Positions 1 to 7,139 of a DNA stretch of 14,464 nt are shown here, one piece after another (the stretch's first letter is position 1; the number at the start of each line of letters is the position of its first letter). The DNA is from an uncultured Verrucomicrobiota bacterium (lineage in GTDB: Bacteria > Verrucomicrobiota > Kiritimatiellia > RFP12 > UBA1067), in contig CALYRV010000047.1 in the NCBI GenBank assembly GCA_945483525.1, positions 1 through 14,464 of the forward strand. The letters are read 5' to 3'. Below the pieces are notes generated by a model. It saw only the letters and a list, made by a program, of their open reading frames with translations, did not search any database and was not told where the DNA came from. Position numbers and translations under genes: made by a program.

Positions 1-224
1 ATGATCGCAAGGTCAAGTTGCCGGACGAGAATCGGACCATCGGCATTCTTCTGTGTGCCTCAAAAAGCGATGCCGTGGTGAAGATGACGCTCCCGGAAGA
101 CAATCAGACGATACTTGCCGCAGAATACAAGTTGCGCCTCCCGACCGAAGAGCAGTTGCTCGCCGAAGTCCGCAAGGCCACAGAAGAGTTCGAAGCAATG
201 AAAGGCGAGAATGTTGCAAAGTGA
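1..224 (+). CDS. DUF1016 (YhcG-type) PD-(D/E)xK nuclease, C-terminal fragment
   Basis: The reading frame is already open at the window edge (first full codon at base 3) and ends with TGA at 222-224, so only the last 73 residues or so are visible. The segment TIGILLCASKSD, followed by a variable strand, AEYKLRLPTEEQL and a charged helical tail, matches the C-terminal end of DUF1016 proteins, whose family pattern is 'NPTIGLLLCKSK...AEY...LP..EEL'. Known members have an N-terminal winged-helix region and a C-terminal PD-(D/E)xK nuclease fold, and are often found inside type I restriction loci. The catalytic residues lie upstream of the window, so activity cannot be judged. The stop is 13 to 19 bases before hsdR, which implies one operon. 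A TTG at 18 could be read as a start, but the family match extends upstream of it, so the gene is truncated by the window and not short. Confidence 0.78.
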   Translation, partial: DRKVKLPDENRTIGILLCASKSDAVVKMTLPEDNQTILAAEYKLRLPTEEQLLAEVRKATEEFEAMKGENVAK

Positions 225-228
225 GATT

Positions 229-235
229 TAAGGAG
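229..235 (+). promoter_or_regulatory. Ribosome binding site that decides the hsdR start
   Basis: A TAAGGAG motif lies only 2 bases before the ATG at 238 but 8 bases before the in-frame ATG at 244. The second spacing is normal for initiation and the first is too short, so translation probably begins at 244. Confidence 0.6.
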
Positions 236-243
236 AAATGAAC

Positions 244-3186
244 ATGAGTAACTTCAATGAGAGTAATACGATTCAGGCGATGCTGCATGAGGCCGCCGCT
301 CATAACGGCTGGATGGTTGCGGACAAGGAGTATCTGAACGAGAGTCTCAATCAGGGGCTTCCGCTCCAGACGAAATTCCTGAAGGACAGCCTGCTCCTTT
401 TGAACAAGGAGAAGGGGCTTACTCCCGCGCAGGCGGATGAAATCATCCGCCAGATCCAGGGTGTCTACCTGGGACTCGTGAATCCGGTTGACCTCGTGGA
501 GACCAACAAGCGGCTTCGGGAACGGCTGTTTACCTACAACTCGTTCCCGTGCGGTCCGGACAATCTGCCGGCGGCGATTGACTTCTTCGACTTCAATAAT
601 CCGAAGAACAACAACTGCATCGCCGTCCGCGAATGGACCTATCGATCCCGCGGACAGGTGAACGCAGGCGAGAAGCGGTTCGACATCGCGTTCTTCATCA
701 ACGGATTCCCGATGGTGATGTGCGAGACGAAGACGCCGGTCCGCCCCGCCGTCACTTGGGGCGATGCGGCGAGCGACATCCTCGATTACGAGAAAAGCGT
801 TCCGCATGTATTCGTATCGAATGTCTTCAACATCGCGACGGAGGGTAAGAAGTTCCGTTATGGCGGCATCGCGGCTCCGCTCGACAAGTGGGGTCCGTGG
901 TTCGCGGATTGCGTCCGCCGCGAAGGGACGCTGGACGACGTGAAGCACAGTTTCCTCTCGATGATGACGCCGGAAGTCATTCTCGACATCTATCGCAACT
1001 TCACGTTGTACCGTCCGAACAAGCGCAACACCGGCCTTGTGAAGATCGTCTGCCGTTACCAGCAGTACGAGGGCGCGAACGCAATCGTGAAGCGGTGTGT
1101 CGAGGGCAAGGTGAAGACGGGGCTCATCTGGCACTTCCAGGGCTCCGGCAAGTCGTATCTCATTCTCTTCGCCGCGCAGAAACTCCGTCATGAGGCCGCG
1201 CTCAAGGCTCCGACGATCGTCATCGTCGATGACCGCATTGATCTCGAGGAGCAGATCACGGCCGACTTCCTGGGAGCGGAGGTCGAGAACGTGACCGGCG
1301 CTGCCAGTAAGAAGGAACTGGAGGAGTTCTTCAAGACGAAGCAGCGCAAGATCCTTATCACGACGATCTTCAAGTTCGGCGAAGTGACGAAGTGCCTCGA
1401 CGATCGCGAGAACATCATCGTGCTGGTTGACGAGGCGCACCGGACGCAGGAGGGTGATCTCGGCGCAAAGATGCGCAAGGCGCTCCCGAACGCGTTCTTC
1501 TTTGGTCTTACGGGAACTCCGATCAACCGCTACGAGCACAACACCTTCAACACCTTTGGCGCGGACGAGGATAAGAGCGGATACATGAGCAAGTATTCGT
1601 TCAGCGATTCGATTGACGATGGCGCGACTCTGCCGCTCAAGTTTCAGACGACGCCGGTCGAAATGCATATCGACAAGGAGGCGCTTAATCGTGAATTTGA
1701 GGAGTTGACAGATCAGATCTCCGACGAAGAACGTAATTACATCGTCAACAAGACGAGTGCGGAGGCGCTCTTCACTTCGCCGGACCGTATCCGAAAGGTG
1801 TGTGAACATATCGTCGAGCACTATCGCAAGCAGATTGAGCCGACGCACATGAAGTGTCAGATCGTCGTCTTTAACCGGGCGAACTGCGTCGCCTACAAGA
1901 AGGAACTCGATACGCTCCTCGGTACGACCGACGCGACTGCGATCGTCATGGACTGCAATAACGACAAGAAGGGCGAGTATGCGCAGTACAAGCTCTCCCG
2001 TGATGAGCAGAACAAGCTTCTCGACCGTTTCCGCGATCGGCTTGATCCGCTCAAGTTCGTGATCGTCACGTCGAAGCTGCTGACCGGATTCGACGCGCCG
2101 ATCCTGCAGTGCATGTATCTCGACAAGCCAATGAAGAACCACACGTTGTTGCAGGCAATCTGCCGCACCAACCGCGTGTTCGGGGACGACAAGACCAACG
2201 GACTGATCGTCGATTACGTGGGTGTCTTTGACGATGTCGCCAAGGCGCTCGAGTTCGACGATGACAAGATGAAGAAGGTGATCGAGAACATTGCCGAGAT
2301 TAAGACGATGCTGCCGGGACTTGTCAAGGACGCGCTCGCGTTCTTCCCCGGCGTGGATCGCTCCTTGGGCGGTTATGAGGGGCTTAGGGAGGCCCAGGCG
2401 CGGCTCGATACGGATGCCAAGAAGGATTCGTTCGCGGAAGCGTTCGGCGTTTTGCATCGTGCGTGGGAAATCCTGTCGCCCGATCCAGTGCTGGAAAGCT
2501 ACCAGGATGACTACACGTGGCTTTCGCAGGTGTACGAGAGCGTCCGGAAGGTTGTCATCACTGGCAGCCTCCTCTGGAAGATGCTGGGCGCTAAGACCAT
2601 CGAGCTTATTCACCGCAATGTGACGAGCGTGGACATCGGTTCTACGTTGGAGGAGCTGGTCATCAATTCCGCTGTTATCGAAGCGGCCATCAACGAGGCT
2701 GACGCCGATCGTCAGGCGAGTGAGGTCGTCAAGTTGTTGCACGCCCGTCTCGGTAAGCACGCCTCGAATCCGAGGTTCAAGAGGATCGCCGACAAGGTCG
2801 AGGAACTAAGGGAGAAGATGAAGCAGAATCTCATCACGTCCATCGAGTTTCTCAAGCAGCTTCTGGTGGCGGCGAAGGAACTCCTGGAGGCAGAGAAGGA
2901 GGTGGCTCCGGAAGACAATCGTGCGAAGGCCAAGGCGGCGCTTACGTTGCTTTTCGAGTCAGTGAAGAAGGAGAGCGGCAAGAAGAATCTGATAGTGGAG
3001 AACATCGTCAACGACATCGACGATCAGGTGGTGCGCGTTATTCGCACATTCAACGATGCCTTCGCTACCGTTGCCGGTAAACGCGAGGTGCGTCAGCTTC
3101 TCCGATCCATCCTCTGGGTCCGCTATCAGATCAAGGACAATGAGGTCTTCGAGAAGGCGTACAATTACGTCGAGCAGTATTACTAA
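244..3186 (+). CDS. hsdR: Type I restriction enzyme R subunit (HsdR)
   Basis: This is the 980-aa motor and nuclease subunit of a type I restriction-modification complex. It translocates unmodified DNA with ATP and cuts at a distance. The N-terminal nuclease domain shows the PD-(D/E)xK set D147, E161 and K163 (FDIAFF then CETK). The superfamily-2 helicase core follows: Walker A QGSGKS around 299-304, DEAH at 396-399, TGTP at 423-426, and motifs V/VI at about 609-644 (TSKLLTGFDAP, then QAICRTNR). A long helical C-terminal region from about 700 to the end normally docks on the methyltransferase. The length is close to that of known HsdR proteins (about 1000 aa) and no catalytic motif is missing. 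ATG 238 is an alternative start two codons upstream. HsdM and HsdS, which it needs for site recognition, are not in the window and would be expected upstream. The gene lies between the DUF1016 nuclease and mcrB with short gaps. Confidence 0.95.
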   Translation: MSNFNESNTIQAMLHEAAAHNGWMVADKEYLNESLNQGLPLQTKFLKDSLLLLNKEKGLTPAQADEIIRQIQGVYLGLVNPVDLVETNKRLRERLFTYNSFPCGPDNLPAAIDFFDFNNPKNNNCIAVREWTYRSRGQVNAGEKRFDIAFFINGFPMVMCETKTPVRPAVTWGDAASDILDYEKSVPHVFVSNVFNIATEGKKFRYGGIAAPLDKWGPWFADCVRREGTLDDVKHSFLSMMTPEVILDIYRNFTLYRPNKRNTGLVKIVCRYQQYEGANAIVKRCVEGKVKTGLIWHFQGSGKSYLILFAAQKLRHEAALKAPTIVIVDDRIDLEEQITADFLGAEVENVTGAASKKELEEFFKTKQRKILITTIFKFGEVTKCLDDRENIIVLVDEAHRTQEGDLGAKMRKALPNAFFFGLTGTPINRYEHNTFNTFGADEDKSGYMSKYSFSDSIDDGATLPLKFQTTPVEMHIDKEALNREFEELTDQISDEERNYIVNKTSAEALFTSPDRIRKVCEHIVEHYRKQIEPTHMKCQIVVFNRANCVAYKKELDTLLGTTDATAIVMDCNNDKKGEYAQYKLSRDEQNKLLDRFRDRLDPLKFVIVTSKLLTGFDAPILQCMYLDKPMKNHTLLQAICRTNRVFGDDKTNGLIVDYVGVFDDVAKALEFDDDKMKKVIENIAEIKTMLPGLVKDALAFFPGVDRSLGGYEGLREAQARLDTDAKKDSFAEAFGVLHRAWEILSPDPVLESYQDDYTWLSQVYESVRKVVITGSLLWKMLGAKTIELIHRNVTSVDIGSTLEELVINSAVIEAAINEADADRQASEVVKLLHARLGKHASNPRFKRIADKVEELREKMKQNLITSIEFLKQLLVAAKELLEAEKEVAPEDNRAKAKAALTLLFESVKKESGKKNLIVENIVNDIDDQVVRVIRTFNDAFATVAGKREVRQLLRSILWVRYQIKDNEVFEKAYNYVEQYY

Positions 3187-3204
3187 GTTTAAGGGGGCAA
3201 TGAC

Positions 3205-5331
3205 ATGAACAAGGAATTTGAATGGACGGAGTTCTATCCACAGTTCGCCAATGAACTTCTGAATTTTTCGCAAGATCGCGGATCTCTGATCTCTCGACTT
3301 AAAAAGTGCTATGAGAAGATAGGCTCGAACTTCCCGAAGATGGACTATGACGGTAAGGTCCGGGACGTCGATCCATTCACGGTGTTCGGCTTATTCAACA
3401 AAGGAATATCGAATGACAACCGAATCAAACTGCTGACAGCCATCAGGGACGAGTTCGGGATCTCGTGCAAGGTTCCGGAGCTGTTCAACGGCATTCCGGT
3501 TTTGAATAACATGATGGCCTGTTTCTTCGCCTATTCCAACGACCCGAGACTGGGCGAGAACGACATTGACAATCTTTGGCGAATGTTTGAAGTTGCCATC
3601 GACATCGCAGACGGCAATGAGAAGCGTCGGAGCGAGTTTGTGAACATCTGGGACATGGTAATCAGGCAGTTCGGCGTTCGCTGGAATCTGACAATGGGTC
3701 TTTACTGGATTCGTCCGCGGTATTTCGTGAATCTGGACAGCGTGAACCGGGAGTATATCCGCAAGGACGCAAAGCTTGCAGACAAGATCAATACGGCTGC
3801 GCCCAAGGTGTTGTCGGGGACGATGCCTACAGGAGAACAATATCTTGCGGTTTGCGAGACCGTTCACCAGGCAATTGCTGCGGGTCAGATGAATAGCGCC
3901 AATCTTCCCGAATTCTCCTATAACGCCTGGAAGGATAGTCAAGGGAATGAGCATGGTCCTGTTGCCGAAGGTGAACGCAGAAAGATATGGCTTTGCGCGC
4001 CTGGTCATGGCGGGTGTGCGTGGGATGCGTGTAAAGGTAATGGTTTCATTTGCCTGGGCTGGGATGAGCTTGGGGATTTGTCGAAATATAAAGATCGGGA
4101 CGCGATGCATGAAAGGCTTGTCGAACTTCGCGATGATGGGGCGCGGAGCCCGAAGAACGCGTCGCTTGCGTGTTGGCAGTTCGCAAACGAGCTTCGGCAA
4201 AACGACATCATCGTGGCGAAAGCGGGTCTGCACAAGATTCTCGGCGTTGGCATTGTGGCCGGAAAGTACGGCAGGGATGATACGCGGGATGAGTATAAAA
4301 ACATCGTTCCCTGCAAATGGGTAATCAGCGAAGAGAAAATCTATAGCGATCAGTTGCCGATGAAGACCCTGACAGACATTTCCGGATATCCCGAAGTGCT
4401 GCACGCGATCTTTTCTGCGTATGGACTTGATCCCGATACGCTTGAACAGGTGGAAGACGCGGAACCGAATGCGGAGACCAATGAAGATGTGGGGGAGGAG
4501 TATTCCAAGGAGGACTTCCTTTCGGAAGTGTTCATGTCTTCCGATGAGTACGAGCGGATCAGGCGGCTCCTGGAGGTGAAAAAGAACATCGTGTTCCAAG
4601 GGGCTCCGGGCGTCGGCAAGACATTCGCCGCAAAGCGTTTTGCAGCCAGTCTGGTCGGATACAAGGATTCGGCGAAGATCAAGCTCGTGCAGTTCCATCA
4701 GAATTACACCTACGAGGATTTTATTGGGGGGTACAAGCCGAGTGGGGCTGGCTTCGAGTATCGGACCGGTGTCTTTTATGATTTTTGCCAACAGGCGAAG
4801 ATTGATACGCAGGGCCGGTATTATTTCATCATCGATGAAATCAACCGCGGAAATCTGTCGAAGATATTTGGCGAACTGCTTATGCTGATCGAGGCGGACA
4901 AGCGAAATGAAGACGTGCGGCTGGCTTACACGGGAGAGTCGTTCTTCGTGCCCGAGAACGTATATATAATCGGGATGATGAACACGGCAGACCGGTCGTT
5001 GGCTATGATTGACTACGCTCTTCGGCGCAGATTCTCGTTTGTGCCAATGAGGCCGCAGCTTGACAATGAAAAGTTCAAGGCCGTGATTGCCGAGAATCAC
5101 GATCCGAAGATTGTAGACCTTGTGACGTGCGTCTCCAAGCTCAACGAGGCGATCAGGAACGATGCGGGGCTGGGCGAAGGATTTGAAATCGGGCACAGTT
5201 ATTTTTGCGGCAAACTCGCCGCGACAGACATTGTCGAGTTCGAGTTAAAGCCGTTACTCAGGGAATACTGGTACGATAATCTCGAGAAGGTCGATGAGTG
5301 GAGCCGCAAGCTAGAAGACGTTCTGAAATGA
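3205..5331 (+). CDS. mcrB: McrB-like AAA+ GTPase with EVE/PUA-like modified-base reader
   Basis: This 708-aa protein is the motor subunit of an McrBC-type (type IV) restriction system, which attacks DNA carrying modified cytosine. Residues about 1-230 form a domain seen in many large McrB homologues (DPFTVFGLFNKGI near 56-68). Residues about 258-375 resemble an EVE/PUA-like base-flipping domain: IWLCAPG, CLGWDELGDLS and the later ILGVGIV strand. The AAA+ module follows, with Walker A GAPGVGKT at 466-473, Walker B FIIDEINR at 541-548, and the McrB signature MNTADRS at 592-598, which marks the GTP-specific subfamily. E. coli McrB is shorter (about 460 aa), so this is an N-terminally extended form. 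The start is supported by AAGGGGG at 3191-3197, 7 bases before the ATG. The gene begins 18 bases after hsdR and its stop overlaps the mcrC start. The reader's ligand (5mC, 5hmC or another base) cannot be told from sequence. Confidence 0.9.
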   Translation: MNKEFEWTEFYPQFANELLNFSQDRGSLISRLKKCYEKIGSNFPKMDYDGKVRDVDPFTVFGLFNKGISNDNRIKLLTAIRDEFGISCKVPELFNGIPVLNNMMACFFAYSNDPRLGENDIDNLWRMFEVAIDIADGNEKRRSEFVNIWDMVIRQFGVRWNLTMGLYWIRPRYFVNLDSVNREYIRKDAKLADKINTAAPKVLSGTMPTGEQYLAVCETVHQAIAAGQMNSANLPEFSYNAWKDSQGNEHGPVAEGERRKIWLCAPGHGGCAWDACKGNGFICLGWDELGDLSKYKDRDAMHERLVELRDDGARSPKNASLACWQFANELRQNDIIVAKAGLHKILGVGIVAGKYGRDDTRDEYKNIVPCKWVISEEKIYSDQLPMKTLTDISGYPEVLHAIFSAYGLDPDTLEQVEDAEPNAETNEDVGEEYSKEDFLSEVFMSSDEYERIRRLLEVKKNIVFQGAPGVGKTFAAKRFAASLVGYKDSAKIKLVQFHQNYTYEDFIGGYKPSGAGFEYRTGVFYDFCQQAKIDTQGRYYFIIDEINRGNLSKIFGELLMLIEADKRNEDVRLAYTGESFFVPENVYIIGMMNTADRSLAMIDYALRRRFSFVPMRPQLDNEKFKAVIAENHDPKIVDLVTCVSKLNEAIRNDAGLGEGFEIGHSYFCGKLAATDIVEFELKPLLREYWYDNLEKVDEWSRKLEDVLK

Positions 5332-6389
5332 GAGCTTCTGAAACCATACGGATCGAGAATGTCTATTATATGCTTGCGTACGCCTTCGAGGCGTTGCGCA
5401 GGGGGCCGTATGCAAAGATAGACCCAGACCAGTTCGTCAATGCTGAGGACATGTTCGGATGGATACTCGGCCTCGGCATGACGCGATTGGTCAAGCAGGG
5501 ACTGCACCGAGAGTATAAGAATGTCGCGGAGGATATGCCGGGACTGCGTGGCAAAATCGATGTTGGTGGCACGATCAAGCATCGTGCGGCACACAGATCC
5601 TTGCTGGCTGTCGAGCATGACGAGTTTTCCGAGGACAACGTTTTCAATCAGATTCTGAAGACGACTGTAACCCTACTGTTTCGGTCGAATCGTCTGAAGG
5701 TGAGCAAGGATGCGATCAAGAGCGTTCTGCCGTATTTTGCCTTGGTGAGTGACATCGAGCCTCGCAACATCCGTTGGGATAGGCTGAGGTACCAGCGCAG
5801 CAACCAGGAGTACTTGATGCTCATGAACGTTTGCCGATTTGTCATCGAGCAGATGATGATGTCGAAGAAAAGCGGCGGCGTGCGGGTCATGAGTCTGGAC
5901 ATCCCGGAGGCGAAGCTACATGATTTATTCGAGGCATTCGTGCGGTCTTATTTTGCGCGGCATTTCAATTTGCCGACAAGGACTCGACATATCCGCTGGG
6001 ACATCGATGAAAAGGCGGATCAGACGTATTTGCCTGAGATGCAGGCGGATATCGTCCTTGAGAGAAACAATCGTACGGTGATTATCGATACAAAATTCTA
6101 CGGTGCAATCTTTGGTGGCCGTGTCGGCGGGAAGGTGTCGAATGAAAATCTTTACCAGATCCTTGCCTACGTTAACAACTACCAGGCAGAGCACCCTGAC
6201 GTGGAAGTTTCGGGGATGCTGTTGTATGCCAAGACGACGGTAGACGATTTTCATGATGCGTCCTGGAACATCGGTCGCCACACGATCGAAGTGAAGACGC
6301 TGGACCTTGACCAGAAATTCTCAGTTATCGCCAAGTCACTGGATGGAATCGCGAAAGGGCATTTCGACGCGATCGAACGTATCGTCTGA
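5328..6389 (+). CDS. mcrC: McrC nuclease subunit of the McrBC restriction system
   Basis: This 353-aa protein is close in length to E. coli McrC (348 aa). In characterised systems McrC stimulates McrB GTP hydrolysis and supplies the PD-(D/E)xK nuclease that cuts when translocating complexes meet. The N-terminus (IENVYYMLAYAFEAL) is typical of McrC. Nuclease motif residues are visible as D241 (MQADIVLE) and D254-x-K256 (VIIDTKFY), followed by the LYQILAYV helix around 275-282 that often accompanies this fold. The ATG overlaps the mcrB stop in an ATGA arrangement, a sign of translational coupling that fixes the start. A GTG 30 bases upstream in frame would push the gene further into mcrB and has no need. 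The gene shows weaker third-position GC bias than the glycosidase and acc genes downstream, which would fit horizontal acquisition of the defence block. No clear terminator follows it. Confidence 0.93.
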   Translation: MRASETIRIENVYYMLAYAFEALRRGPYAKIDPDQFVNAEDMFGWILGLGMTRLVKQGLHREYKNVAEDMPGLRGKIDVGGTIKHRAAHRSLLAVEHDEFSEDNVFNQILKTTVTLLFRSNRLKVSKDAIKSVLPYFALVSDIEPRNIRWDRLRYQRSNQEYLMLMNVCRFVIEQMMMSKKSGGVRVMSLDIPEAKLHDLFEAFVRSYFARHFNLPTRTRHIRWDIDEKADQTYLPEMQADIVLERNNRTVIIDTKFYGAIFGGRVGGKVSNENLYQILAYVNNYQAEHPDVEVSGMLLYAKTTVDDFHDASWNIGRHTIEVKTLDLDQKFSVIAKSLDGIAKGHFDAIERIV

Positions 6390-6437
6390 CGGGCTAAGGG
6401 CATTCGCAGCGCAGGTGAAAGTCATTGGAGAGGTGAT

Positions 6438-6815
6438 ATGTCAAGTGAAAGGGCAAAGGAAGCGTACGACAAGATACAGGGTCAACTGGCGGAGTTGGCT
6501 CGGCAACCTATGTCGATTGCGAACTGGACATCGGCGTGCGCGATCATGGCGAAAGGGTTGCGTGTTGCTACCATAGCTAAGGAGGAAGACGTAAGCACGT
6601 TGTCGTTTTACCGCACACGGCTAAAATATCTTCGTCGTGAACTGAAGGAGGTATCTGTAGAGCAAGCGCTTGTGGTGGGCAAAGGGTCTGAGTTTGTTGA
6701 TACAGCTTCATTGATACAGCTGCGCGGCGGAGGTGGATGTAAGATTTCTGGGTTGGAGTTCGTTTATATCCATGTAAGCGAAAGCTTCGGCTCCCGGGAT
6801 AGGCTGCGTGCCTGA
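6438..6815 (+). CDS. Small protein with IS66 Orf1-like helix-turn-helix segment
   Basis: This frame encodes 125 aa and starts at an ATG preceded by GGAGAGG at 6427-6433 (spacing 4), so translation is plausible. I do not recognise it firmly. Residues about 29-62 follow the spacing of the IS66-family Orf1 (TnpA) accessory protein: a Trp, then G-L ten residues later, V-S twelve residues after the Leu, F-Y four after the Ser, and then basic residues (FYRTRLKYLRREL). The C-terminal VYIHVSESFGSRDRL could match that family's short C-terminal beta-strand and helix. No IS66 orf2 or DDE transposase follows, so if the match is right this is an isolated remnant or a domesticated regulator. It begins 48 bases after mcrC, so it may be co-transcribed with the defence genes. 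An 11-base direct repeat, TTGATACAGCT, occurs at 6697-6707 and 6711-6721. Codon use is mixed, unlike the strongly GC3-biased genes downstream. Confidence 0.5.
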   Translation: MSSERAKEAYDKIQGQLAELARQPMSIANWTSACAIMAKGLRVATIAKEEDVSTLSFYRTRLKYLRRELKEVSVEQALVVGKGSEFVDTASLIQLRGGGGCKISGLEFVYIHVSESFGSRDRLRA

Positions 6816-6882
6816 GTTTCAGTCGTGTCTCCGTTCTCTTGGGCATGAGGGCTAACGCGTGGGGAAGACGTCGGGTGGTGTC

Positions 6883-6929
6883 CGGCGCCTGCGCGGCCCC
6901 GGGAATTGGTTTTTCAGTCGTAGGCGCCG
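6883..6929. repeat. 11-bp inverted repeat (possible hairpin or operator)
   Basis: The arm CGGCGCCTGCG at 6883-6893 pairs with CGTAGGCGCCG at 6919-6929, with one G-T wobble and a 25-base loop. Each arm contains the palindrome GGCGCC. No T-tract follows directly (a run of five Ts begins 17 bases later), so it is not a classical intrinsic terminator. It lies where a terminator of the defence operon, or a regulator site for the promoter at 6970, would be expected. Confidence 0.4.
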
Positions 6930-6969
6930 AAATCGTAGTGATCAGTTTTTATCGCATGGCTCCGGAATT

Positions 6970-6978
6970 TGGTATAAT
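6970..6978 (+). promoter_or_regulatory. Extended -10 promoter upstream of the DUF4838 gene
   Basis: TGGTATAAT is a perfect extended -10 (TGn plus TATAAT at 6973-6978). No good -35 hexamer lies 16-18 bases upstream, which is usual for extended -10 promoters. Transcription would begin near 6984-6986, leaving a leader of about 155 bases to ATG 7140. The same 9-base string occurs before the glycosidase gene and before accD. Confidence 0.55.
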
Positions 6979-7139
6979 TTTAATGATGACTGAATTATGC
7001 CATTGCTTTCGTCTGGCGTCCGCCTTTAAGATGCGTCGGCCCTGTTGCTGCGATGTGGGAGCCCATCTGTCGTCCGCCGCGAAGACGCTGCCGAGGGACA
7101 AGGCGGAGGCGCGCGTTTCGATGCTGGTAAAGGAATGTG

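Larger units (their letters stand above)
6816..7139. other. Junction region with no convincing gene
   Basis: These 324 bases separate the defence block from the secreted-protein genes. They hold an inverted repeat (6883-6893 with 6919-6929), a 10-base direct repeat TTTCAGTCGT (6817-6826 and 6912-6921), and an extended -10 promoter at 6970-6978. A possible small frame of 60 codons runs from ATG 6983 to TGA 7165. Its last 28 codons show strong G/C in third positions, but I find no family for it. I see no RNA gene here. Confidence 0.6.

Noticed and set aside
13..2760. 915-codon open frame on the - strand opposite hsdR
   Set aside because: hsdR has all its family motifs on the + strand. The antisense frame is Leu/Arg/Asp/Val-rich with no recognisable domain and arises from G/C-ending codons that avoid stops on the other strand.
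3391..5196. 601-codon open frame on the - strand opposite mcrB
   Set aside because: No recognisable motif; mcrB on the + strand is certain.
5298..5327. GTG start 30 bases upstream extending mcrC
   Set aside because: The ATG at 5328 overlaps the mcrB stop in a standard coupling arrangement and gives the normal McrC N-terminus. The extra residues are only the alternative-frame reading of the mcrB end.
6697..6721. TTGATACAGCT direct repeat, 14 bases apart, as an iteron or target-site duplication
   Set aside because: Only two copies, inside a likely coding frame, with no insertion between them.
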